A stretch of 16,202 nucleotides of DNA, from the NCBI GenBank assembly GCA_045580815.1, contig JAZNOL010000099.1, forward strand, positions 1-16,202, read 5' to 3'. Positions 1-6,492 of this stretch are shown one piece after another; the first letter of the stretch is position 1, and every line of letters begins with the position of its first letter. The stretch is from JAZNOL01 sp045580815 (lineage in GTDB: Bacteria; Bacillota; Clostridia; RUG12999). The translations under genes and the position numbers were made by a program. The notes under the pieces were generated by a model that was not told the origin of the DNA, did not search any database, and saw nothing but the letters and a program-made list of their open reading frames with translations.

Positions 1-123
1 GTAAACGGTGTTATTCTTGCTGAAAGCGGCAATGGAGACTCTGTGACTGTTGCACAGTCTGTGTTTATTTCCACTCTGTTTTCAATAATAACAATTCCGG
101 TTCTGGCTTATTTTATAGTTTAG
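1..123 (+). CDS. AEC-family (auxin efflux carrier-like) transporter, C-terminal fragment
   Basis: The window opens inside a reading frame that runs 40 codons to a TAG at 121-123. The last residues include AQSVFISTLFSIITIPVLAY, a hydrophobic final membrane helix. The pattern of Ala-Gln, then V-F-I-S-T-L-x-S-I-I-T-I-P, is typical of the C-terminal end of AEC-family secondary transporters, which export or take up small organic acids. Family assignment rests on this short tail only, so the substrate cannot be stated. No terminator lies between this stop and the next gene 42 bp downstream, so the two are probably co-transcribed. The 5' end is outside the window. Confidence 0.6.
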   Translation, partial: VNGVILAESGNGDSVTVAQSVFISTLFSIITIPVLAYFIV

Positions 124-165
124 AATCATATACTTTAACAAATAGATTTTCAGGAGATGTTTGCT

Positions 166-783
166 TTGAAGGTTGTTGCAATCAACGGAAGTCCCCGTAT
201 TGACGGAAACACTGCGGCTTCACTTAAAACCGTATGTGCGGTGCTTGAAAAAAACGGTATAGAAACCGAAATTATAAACGTAGGTGACAAAAGTATCTGC
301 GGCTGCAAAGCCTGCGGCTCCTGCGGCGACTGCTCATGCGTGTTCGAGGGTGAATTTTTCGAGCAGGCAGTTAAAAAAATGGCTGATGCAGACGGAATTA
401 TTTTGGGCTCGCCCACATATTACGCAAGCATTGCAGGCACAATGAAAGCATTTCTCGACAAGGCATTTTATACCGGAAGCAAGCGTTTTCGCCTCAAAGT
501 AGGCGCAGGTGTTGTGTCGCTTCGCAGAAGCGGCGGAATTGCCGTGTTCAATCAGCTTAACAACTATTTTCTTATCTCCGAGATGATTGTTGCACCCTCA
601 TACTACTGGAACATCGGTCACGGTGGTGCAAAACAGGAGGTTTTAAGAGACGACGAAGCTATGTGTGTGCTTGAAAACTTAGGTCAGAACATGGCTTATC
701 TTCTCAAACTTAAAGAAAACGCAAACGGCACTGTTGAGGTTCCGTCTGCCACCCCGCGCAAAAAACTTAATATGATACGGTAA
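166..783 (+). CDS. Flavodoxin-fold NAD(P)H-dependent oxidoreductase, iron-sulfur flavoprotein-like
   Basis: This is a 205-residue protein of the FMN reductase / flavodoxin-like family. The N-terminal beta strand is followed by NGSPR (residues 7-11) and a GNT, the usual FMN phosphate-binding loop. A second FMN-contacting segment reads GSPTYYASIAGTMKAFLD. Between them is a compact cysteine cluster at about residues 45, 47, 50, 53, 56 and 58 (C-x-C-x2-C-x2-C-x2-C-x-C), resembling the iron-sulfur site of Isf-type flavoproteins. That suggests a cytoplasmic electron-transfer role with an unknown substrate. Start choice: AGGAG (152-156) directly abuts the ATG at 157, so the TTG at 166, 9 nt downstream of AGGAG, is the better start; the ATG at 157 would add three residues. 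An intrinsic terminator follows immediately. Confidence 0.8.
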   Translation: MKVVAINGSPRIDGNTAASLKTVCAVLEKNGIETEIINVGDKSICGCKACGSCGDCSCVFEGEFFEQAVKKMADADGIILGSPTYYASIAGTMKAFLDKAFYTGSKRFRLKVGAGVVSLRRSGGIAVFNQLNNYFLISEMIVAPSYYWNIGHGGAKQEVLRDDEAMCVLENLGQNMAYLLKLKENANGTVEVPSATPRKKLNMIR

Positions 784-787
784 AATC

Positions 788-827
788 ACAGGATTTTTGC
801 GCCCCTTTGGCGTGAAAATCCTGTTTT
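788..827 (+). terminator. Intrinsic terminator after the flavoprotein gene
   Basis: ACAGGATTTT (788-797) pairs perfectly with AAAATCCTGT (815-824). An inner stem GCGCC (799-803) pairs with GGCGT (809-813), leaving a 5-nt loop. The 3' arm runs into TTTT. This separates the upstream transcription unit from the purine operon. Confidence 0.88.
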
Positions 828-868
828 GAATTTGTATAAGAAAATTTGCAATTTGTTTAATATTTATA

Positions 869-897
869 TTGCAATTTTATACAGTTTATGATATAAT
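869..897 (+). promoter_or_regulatory. Sigma-A promoter of the purine operon
   Basis: TTGCAA (869-874) is followed by a 17-bp spacer and a perfect TATAAT (892-897), in a very AT-rich stretch. Initiation near 904 would give a leader of about 100 nt before purE. I found no PurBox-like CCGAAC sequence around it. Confidence 0.8.
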
Positions 898-918
898 ATA
901 ATATATTTATATATATAA

Positions 919-1000
919 TGCCGTAATTCGGCAAAAAATTATACGCCTTATCTGCCCACGATAAGAAGACGTATATTTATTCTGTGGGCAGAAAGGTTAC
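919..1000 (+). promoter_or_regulatory. purE leader: hairpin-pseudoknot RNA element overlapping the ribosome binding site
   Basis: The leader folds into a small hairpin, TGCCG (919-923) with CGGCA (929-933), and then a two-part stem. TATACG (940-945) pairs with CGTATA (970-975), and CTTATC (947-952) pairs with GATAAG (960-965). The whole 7-nt loop TGCCCAC (953-959) is complementary to GTGGGCA (984-990), directly before the Shine-Dalgarno GAAAGG (991-996). This would form an H-type pseudoknot that holds the start region. The copy before purL shares CGCCTTAT, the loop GCCCA, ATAAG, a 20-nt gap and GGGCAGAAAGG. Function as a translational switch is inference, and I cannot match it to a named riboswitch class. 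Confidence 0.68.
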
Positions 1001-1007
1001 AAAAATC

Positions 1008-1496
1008 ATGAAAAAAGTTGCAATTATCATGGGCAGTGACAGCGATTTACCGAAAGTAAAACCGGCTGCCGATGTTCTTAAAAAATTTGATATTCCGTTT
1101 GAGGTGAGAGTTATTTCTGCTCACCGCACACCGGCAGAAGCAATGCAGTTTGCCGCATCGGCAAAAGAAAACGGCTTCGGCGTAATAATTGCCGCTGCCG
1201 GCAAAGCCGCACATCTTGCAGGCGCAATGGCGGCAAACACCGTTTTACCTGTTATCGGTATTCCTGTTTTATCTTCATCAACAAGCGGCATGGATGCACT
1301 TTTATCAACCGTACAAATGCCCTCTGGCATTCCGGTTGCAACTGTTGCAATTGACGGCAGTGCCAACGCCGCATACCTTGCAGTACAGATGCTTTCACTT
1401 TCCGACGATGCACTTTATGAAAAACTTGTTGCATCAAGAGCTGCTATGGCAGACGAAGTAAGAGCAAAAGATGCAAAAGTAAAAGCAGAATTTTAA
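1008..1496 (+). CDS. purE: N5-carboxyaminoimidazole ribonucleotide mutase (class I PurE type)
   Basis: This 162-residue cytoplasmic enzyme moves or adds the carboxyl group that turns (N5-C)AIR into CAIR in purine synthesis. Visible family motifs are GSDSDLP (residues 9-15), SAHRTP (37-42) with the catalytic His39, and AAHLAG (67-72), the class I version of the PurE signature. Length matches the family. The start is the ATG at 1008, 11 nt after GAAAGG; a longer version from the GTG at 984 would lie inside the leader pseudoknot and adds no conserved sequence. No purK, the usual partner of class I PurE, is present in this window, so it is either elsewhere or the enzyme uses CO2 directly. First gene of the operon; purF follows after 46 bp. 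Confidence 0.95.
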   Translation: MKKVAIIMGSDSDLPKVKPAADVLKKFDIPFEVRVISAHRTPAEAMQFAASAKENGFGVIIAAAGKAAHLAGAMAANTVLPVIGIPVLSSSTSGMDALLSTVQMPSGIPVATVAIDGSANAAYLAVQMLSLSDDALYEKLVASRAAMADEVRAKDAKVKAEF

Positions 1497-1542
1497 TGTC
1501 TATGCCGGCGGAGCCGGATTGTGAAGGGAGAAACATTTACAC

Positions 1543-2964
1543 ATGGGCGGATTTTTTGGAGCAGTACGCAAAAACGATGCCATAAGCGACGTGTTTTTCG
1601 GCACGGATTATCATTCGCATCTTGGCACAAAAAGAGGCGGCATGGCCGCTTATAACAGCGAAACGGGAATGCAGAGAGATATTCACAACATTGAAAACTC
1701 ACCGTTCCGCACAAAATTTGAAAATATATTTGAAGAAATGAGCGGCAATGCGGCTATCGGCTGTATCAGCGACAGCGACCCTCAGCCTCTGCTGATACGT
1801 TCAAATATGGGCACCTATGCAATATGCATTGTAGGTCTTATTACAAATTCGGATGAGCTTATTGAAAAATATCTTTCAAACAAAGGGCATTTCAACGCAA
1901 TGACCGGCGGCAAAGTTAACTCTGTTGAACTTGTTGCTTCCCTCATCGGGCAGAAAAGCAATTTTGTTGAAGGTATCAAATTTGCACAGGAGGTTATTGT
2001 CGGGTCAGCATCCATTCTCATTTTAAGAGACGACGGTTCTATAATTGCCGCCCGTGACAAGCTGGGCAGAACTCCTGTTCTTATCGGCAAAAGTGAAGAC
2101 GGGTATTGTGTTTCTTTTGAATCCTTTGCTTATCGTAAGCTGGGTTATGAGGACGAAAAAGAACTGGGTCCCGGTGAGATTGTTGAAATTTATGCCGACC
2201 GCATGACACAGCTTGCCCCTCCCGGAAAGGATATGAAAATATGTGCATTTTTGTGGACATATTTCGGTTATCCCACATCAAACTACGAGGGTGTGAACGT
2301 TGAGGTTATGAGATGCCGCAACGGTGAAATCATGGCAAGGGCAGACAAACTTTCGGGCAAGGATAAAGGTATTGACTATGTTGGCGGTGTTCCGGATTCT
2401 GGTACACCTCACGCAATCGGCTATGCAAACGAAAGCAAAATACCGTTTGCCCGTCCGTTTATAAAATACACTCCCACATGGGCAAGAAGTTTCACACCGT
2501 CAAATCAGGCGGCACGTGCAAGAATTGCCAAAATGAAACAGATTCCTGTGCACTCGCTTATTACAGATAAAAATCTGCTGTTTGTGGACGATTCAATTGT
2601 CCGCGGAACACAGCTTAAAGGAACAGTTGATTTCCTTTATGACAACGGTGCAAAATCCGTTCATATGCGCTCGGCTTGTCCGCCGATTATGTATGGTTGC
2701 AAATATCTTAACTTTTCACGTTCAACAAGCGATATGGATCTTCTTGCCAGAAAAATCATTGTTGAACTTGAAGGCGAAGAGGGTCTTGAATATATTGAAG
2801 AATACAGCAATTCTTCAACAGAGCGCGGCAAAAAATTAAGAGATGCCATTTGCAAAAAATTTAATTTTGAATCACTTGAGTTCCAGTCGTTAGAGGGTCT
2901 TATTGAAGCCATAGGTATTGACCCGTGCAAGCTTTGCACATACTGCTGGAGCGGTAAAGAATAA
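1543..2964 (+). CDS. purF: Amidophosphoribosyltransferase (PurF) lacking the Cys1 glutaminase nucleophile
   Basis: This 473-residue protein is the first committed enzyme of purine synthesis (PRPP to phosphoribosylamine). The C-terminal phosphoribosyltransferase domain is intact: FVDDSIVRGTQ (residues 347-357) is the PRPP-binding loop. Cys234, Cys379 (or 386), and the tail Cys462, Cys465 and Cys468 resemble the four 4Fe-4S ligands of Bacillus-type PurF. The N-terminal Ntn-amidotransferase domain is degenerate. The protein begins MGGFFGAV where PurF needs a Cys after Met or a short propeptide. An in-frame stop at 1522-1524 excludes a hidden upstream Cys. The usual HNGNLTN reads IVGLITN, the Arg of RYST is missing, and the Asp of SDTE is replaced. 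It probably uses ammonia. The RBS AAGGGAG lies 12 nt upstream, and purM starts 19 bp after the stop. Confidence 0.9.
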   Translation: MGGFFGAVRKNDAISDVFFGTDYHSHLGTKRGGMAAYNSETGMQRDIHNIENSPFRTKFENIFEEMSGNAAIGCISDSDPQPLLIRSNMGTYAICIVGLITNSDELIEKYLSNKGHFNAMTGGKVNSVELVASLIGQKSNFVEGIKFAQEVIVGSASILILRDDGSIIAARDKLGRTPVLIGKSEDGYCVSFESFAYRKLGYEDEKELGPGEIVEIYADRMTQLAPPGKDMKICAFLWTYFGYPTSNYEGVNVEVMRCRNGEIMARADKLSGKDKGIDYVGGVPDSGTPHAIGYANESKIPFARPFIKYTPTWARSFTPSNQAARARIAKMKQIPVHSLITDKNLLFVDDSIVRGTQLKGTVDFLYDNGAKSVHMRSACPPIMYGCKYLNFSRSTSDMDLLARKIIVELEGEEGLEYIEEYSNSSTERGKKLRDAICKKFNFESLEFQSLEGLIEAIGIDPCKLCTYCWSGKE

Positions 2965-2983
2965 AGAAAAGGGGTATAAAATA

Positions 2984-4012
2984 ATGCATAACTCATCAAA
3001 ATCTGACAGCTATGCAGCAGCCGGTGTTGATATTACCGCCGGTTACGATGCTGTAAAATTAATGAAAAAACATATTCAGCGCACAATGAATGACGGTGTT
3101 GTTTCCGATATAGGCGGCTTCGGTGGTCTGTTTATGCCCGATATGACAGGCATAAACAAGCCTGTGCTTGTCAGCGGTACAGATGGCGTTGGAACAAAGC
3201 TTAAAATTGCATTTTTGATGGACAAGCACGATACAGTAGGTATCGACTGCGTTGCCATGTGTGTTAACGACATTATCTGCTGCGGTGCAAAACCGATGTT
3301 TTTCCTTGATTATATTGCCTGCGGCAAAAACGTTCCCGAAAAAATTGCTTCAATCGTATCCGGTGTGGCAGAAGGCTGTGTGCAGTCCGGCTGTGCATTA
3401 ATCGGTGGCGAAACTGCCGAAATGCCCGGTTTTTATCCCGTCAGCGAATATGATCTTGCAGGTTTTTCTGTAGGTATTGTTGACAAAGACAAGGTTATTG
3501 ACAACTCTACCATCTGCGAGGGAGACGTTGTTATTGCAATGCCCTCCTCCGGTGTTCATTCAAACGGTTTTTCTCTTGTAAGAAAAGTTTTTGACGTTGA
3601 AAACAAAGACCTTAACGTTTATATAGACGAGCTTGGCAAAACTCTTGGCGAAGAGCTTCTCACTCCTACCAAAATATATGTTAAACAGATTATGGATTTG
3701 TATAATGCAATCACCATCAAATCTGTTTCCCATATTACCGGCGGCGGATTTTATGAAAACATTCCGAGAAGTATTCCCCAGGGCTTCTGTGCAAAGGTTG
3801 AAAAAAGTGCAGTTAAGGTTCTGCCGATATTCAATGTGCTTCAGAAAACCGGCAATATTCCGGAAAGAGATATGTTCCACACTTACAACATGGGCGTGGG
3901 CATGAGCGTTGTTGTTTCTAAAAACGATGCGGACAAAGCACTTGAAATTCTCGATAATGCTTATATTATCGGCGAAATTGTCAAAGGCGAGGAAGGTGTC
4001 GAGCTTTGCTAA
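2984..4012 (+). CDS. purM: Phosphoribosylformylglycinamidine cyclo-ligase (AIR synthetase)
   Basis: This 342-residue enzyme closes the imidazole ring, converting FGAM and ATP to AIR. It belongs to the PurM/PurL ATP-binding superfamily. Motifs in order are a conserved AAGVDITAGYDAV near the N-terminus, GTDGVGTK (residues 65-72), DCVAMCVNDI, and GGETAEMPGFY (141-151) followed by DLAGF. Length is normal for a bacterial PurM. The start is the ATG at 2984, 8 to 10 nt after an AAGGGG-like RBS; the frame is open back to 2918 but that stretch is the end of purF read in another frame. The last codons carry the ribosome binding site and TTG start of purN, so the two are translationally coupled. Confidence 0.96.
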   Translation: MHNSSKSDSYAAAGVDITAGYDAVKLMKKHIQRTMNDGVVSDIGGFGGLFMPDMTGINKPVLVSGTDGVGTKLKIAFLMDKHDTVGIDCVAMCVNDIICCGAKPMFFLDYIACGKNVPEKIASIVSGVAEGCVQSGCALIGGETAEMPGFYPVSEYDLAGFSVGIVDKDKVIDNSTICEGDVVIAMPSSGVHSNGFSLVRKVFDVENKDLNVYIDELGKTLGEELLTPTKIYVKQIMDLYNAITIKSVSHITGGGFYENIPRSIPQGFCAKVEKSAVKVLPIFNVLQKTGNIPERDMFHTYNMGVGMSVVVSKNDADKALEILDNAYIIGEIVKGEEGVELC

Positions 4013-4599
4013 AGACCAGAATTGGTGTTCTGGTTTCAGGCGGCGGCACAAACCTTCAGGCGCTTATTGACGCTCAGAATGCAGGAATTATCAAAAACGG
4101 CAACATTGAGCTTGTTGTTTCAAACAAAGAAACAGCTTATGCCCTCACCAGAGCAAAAGACAACGGTATCAAAGGCGTTTACATAAAAAAAGACGAAAAT
4201 TTTGAAAAAAATCTGATTTCTGTTTTGGAAGAAAACAAAATTGACTTGATTGTGCTTGCGGGATTTCTTGTTATACTCAGCGAAAACTTTGTAAAACATT
4301 TTGACCGCAAAATCATAAATATTCATCCGTCACTTATTCCGGCGTTTTGTGGCGACGGATTTTATGGGCTTCGTGTTCATCAGGCGGCACTTGAAAGAGG
4401 CGTTAAGCTTACCGGTGCCACAACTCATTTTGTAAATGAAATAACCGACGGCGGCGAAATCATTATGCAAAAGGCAGTTGAGATAAAAGAGGGTGACACA
4501 CCCGAAATTTTACAAAAAAGAGTTATGGAAGAGGCAGAATGGAAAATTCTTCCCCTATCTGTTGAAAAAATATGCAAGGAGATTGTAGAAAATGATTGA
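4006..4599 (+). CDS. purN: Phosphoribosylglycinamide formyltransferase (GAR transformylase, 10-formyl-THF type)
   Basis: This 197-residue enzyme formylates GAR to FGAR using 10-formyltetrahydrofolate. Seen motifs are the N-terminal VLVSGGGTNLQAL loop, the catalytic N105-x-H107 in INIHPSLIPAF, and the active-site Asp148 in the segment GATTHFVNEITDGGEII. That segment fits the PROSITE GART pattern except for a Thr in place of a hydrophobic residue before the Asp. The stretch after HPSLIPAF (CGDGFYG) is slightly longer than in E. coli PurN. The start is a TTG that overlaps the purM stop by 7 nt, with GAGGAAGG 9 nt upstream; no ATG is nearby. Its own stop overlaps the next start by 8 nt, so coupling continues. 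Confidence 0.94.
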   Translation: MLKTRIGVLVSGGGTNLQALIDAQNAGIIKNGNIELVVSNKETAYALTRAKDNGIKGVYIKKDENFEKNLISVLEENKIDLIVLAGFLVILSENFVKHFDRKIINIHPSLIPAFCGDGFYGLRVHQAALERGVKLTGATTHFVNEITDGGEIIMQKAVEIKEGDTPEILQKRVMEEAEWKILPLSVEKICKEIVEND

Positions 4600-5284
4600 C
4601 AAAATTTACGGAAACACTTACCCCGGCAGAGGCATTATAATCGGTAGCGACAAAGACAAAAAACACGCTGTTATTGCCTATTTTATCATGGGCAGAAGCG
4701 TAAACAGCCGCAACCGCATTTTTGAAGAAGACGGCGAGGGCATAAAAACAAAAGCTCTTGACGAGTCAAAACTCACAGACCCGTCACTTATTATTTATTC
4801 GCCTGTGCGTGTGCTGGGCGATAACACCGTTGTTACAAACGGCGACCAGACAGATACTGTTTATGATTATTTAAAAGAAGGCAAAACCTTTGAAGAAGCT
4901 CTTCGCACACGTTGCTACGAGCCGGACGAGCCTAACTTCACCCCCAGAATAAGCGGTATTGTTTCTCTTGCAGACGGCAGTTTTTCATATAAACTCAGCA
5001 TTTTGAAACATTTGGACGGTTTTTGTCAGAGAAACTTCTTTGAATACGAAAAACCCGTTTCCGGCAAAGGTCATTTCATTCACACATATATAACAGACGG
5101 CAACCCTATTCCCTCATTTGCAGGCGAGCCGGAGGACGTTGAAATAAATGGCAGCATTGACGATTTTACAAACGAAGTATGGGAAAGTCTTGACAAAGAC
5201 AACCGTGTTTCGCTTTTTGTAAGATATATTGACCTTGAAACAAAAAAATACGAAACAAGAATTATTAACGGAGGTTTACTTTAA
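4592..5284 (+). CDS. purO: IMP cyclohydrolase of the PurO-like (archaeal-type) family
   Basis: This 230-residue protein resembles the IMP_cyclohyd (PurO) family, an Ntn-hydrolase-like fold that closes the ring of FAICAR to give IMP, the last step of the pathway. Recognised features are the N-terminal GNTYPGRGIIIG, then VIAYFIMGRSVNSRNRIF, a central RISGIVSL and the segment KGHFIHTYITDGNPIPSF. I identify it from memory of the family plus context: it is followed directly by a stand-alone AICAR transformylase, and no PurH cyclohydrolase (MGS-like) domain is present. It overlaps purN by 8 nt, has AAGGAG (4576-4581) 10 nt before its ATG, and its TAA shares one base with the next ATG. Confidence 0.88.
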   Translation: MIDKIYGNTYPGRGIIIGSDKDKKHAVIAYFIMGRSVNSRNRIFEEDGEGIKTKALDESKLTDPSLIIYSPVRVLGDNTVVTNGDQTDTVYDYLKEGKTFEEALRTRCYEPDEPNFTPRISGIVSLADGSFSYKLSILKHLDGFCQRNFFEYEKPVSGKGHFIHTYITDGNPIPSFAGEPEDVEINGSIDDFTNEVWESLDKDNRVSLFVRYIDLETKKYETRIINGGLL

Positions 5285-6462
5285 TGAACGAACTTGAACT
5301 CAAATACGGCTGTAACCCTAACCAGAAACCATCCCGCATTTTTATGGACGGCGGCAAAGATTTGCCTATCGAAGTTCTGTGCGGCAAACCGGGATTTATC
5401 AACTTCCTTGACGCATTCAACAGCTGGCAGCTTGTTAAAGAGCTTAAATTCCAGACAGGTCTTCCCGCAGCGGCTTCGTTCAAGCATGTAAGCCCCGCAG
5501 GTGCGGCAGTAGGTCTGCCTCTTGACGATACACTCAAAAAAATATACTTTGTTGACGATTTGGGTGAGCTTTCACCCCTTGCTTGTGCTTATGCAAGAGC
5601 AAGAGGTGCTGACCGTATGTCTTCTTTCGGTGACTGGATTGCACTCTCTGACGTTTGTGACGTTTCAACAGCAAATATCATCAAACGTGAGGTTTCCGAC
5701 GGCGTTATCGCTCCCGGATACACAGACGAAGCACTCGAAATTTTAAAATCAAAACGCAAAGGCAACTATAACATAGTTAAAATTGATGAAAACTATGTTC
5801 CCGAGCCCCTTGAACGCAAACACGTTTTCGGCATTACCTTTGAACAGGGCAGAAACGAATTTGAAATCAACAAAGAGCTTCTTGCCGATGTTGTTACAGA
5901 AAACAAAGAACTGCCTGAAAGTGCAAAAATCGACCTTATCATTGCGCTTATCACTCTTAAATATACACAGTCAAACTCTGTATGCTATGCATACGGCGGT
6001 CAGACAATCGGCGTAGGTGCTGGTCAGCAGTCACGTATTCACTGCACACGTCTTGCAGGCAACAAAGCAGACATCTGGCAGCTCCGTCAGCATCCGAAGG
6101 TTCTCGGACTTCAGTTTAAAGAAGGTCTTGGCAGACCCGACAGAGACAACACAATTGACGTTTACATTTCAAACGAATGTGAAGACGTAATCGGCGATGA
6201 TGTATGGCAGAACTATTTCAGCGTTCGTCCCGAAAAGCTCACAGACGAAGAAAAACGTGAGTTCCTTGATAAATTAACAGGCGTTGCTCTTGGCAGTGAT
6301 GCATTCTTCCCCTTCGGTGATAACATCGAACGTGCAAGAAAAAGCGGCGTTTCATACATTGCACAGCCGGGCGGCTCTATCCGTGACGACCAGGTTATTG
6401 AAACCTGTAACAAATACGGCATGGCTATGGCTATGACAAAAATGCGTTTGTTCCATCATTAA
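5284..6462 (+). CDS. purH: Stand-alone AICAR formyltransferase (equivalent of the PurH C-terminal domain)
   Basis: This 392-residue protein corresponds to the AICAR transformylase half of PurH, which transfers a formyl group from 10-formyl-THF to AICAR. The N-terminus, ELKYGCNPNQKP, matches the point where that domain begins in fused PurH. The catalytic Lys67-His68 pair is in SFKHVSPAGAA. Further family blocks are KYTQSNSVCYA, GVGAGQQSRIHCTRLAG, SDAFFPFGD and AQPGGSIRDDQVI. There is no upstream MGS-type cyclohydrolase domain and no frame remnant of one, so the split is genuine rather than a frameshift. GGAGG (5270-5274) precedes the ATG by 9 nt, and the start overlaps the upstream stop by one base (TAATG). 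The FAICAR product would go to the adjacent PurO-like enzyme. Confidence 0.93.
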   Translation: MNELELKYGCNPNQKPSRIFMDGGKDLPIEVLCGKPGFINFLDAFNSWQLVKELKFQTGLPAAASFKHVSPAGAAVGLPLDDTLKKIYFVDDLGELSPLACAYARARGADRMSSFGDWIALSDVCDVSTANIIKREVSDGVIAPGYTDEALEILKSKRKGNYNIVKIDENYVPEPLERKHVFGITFEQGRNEFEINKELLADVVTENKELPESAKIDLIIALITLKYTQSNSVCYAYGGQTIGVGAGQQSRIHCTRLAGNKADIWQLRQHPKVLGLQFKEGLGRPDRDNTIDVYISNECEDVIGDDVWQNYFSVRPEKLTDEEKREFLDKLTGVALGSDAFFPFGDNIERARKSGVSYIAQPGGSIRDDQVIETCNKYGMAMAMTKMRLFHH

Positions 6463-6492
6463 TCTTTAATTTAACCACAGGAGGTACAGCAG

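Noticed and set aside
784..1007. Possible PurBox, purine (G-box) riboswitch or ZTP riboswitch before purE
   Set aside because: No CCGAAC-type PurBox, no G-box core sequences and no ZTP signature with its downstream hairpin could be found.
984..1007. Extended PurE start at GTG 984
   Set aside because: The GTG lies in the pseudoknot strand, has no RBS before it and adds eight residues not expected for PurE.
1503..1518. Small GC-rich hairpin CCGGC/GCCGG between purE and purF
   Set aside because: Five base pairs with a 3-nt loop and no T-run; too small to call a terminator or regulator.
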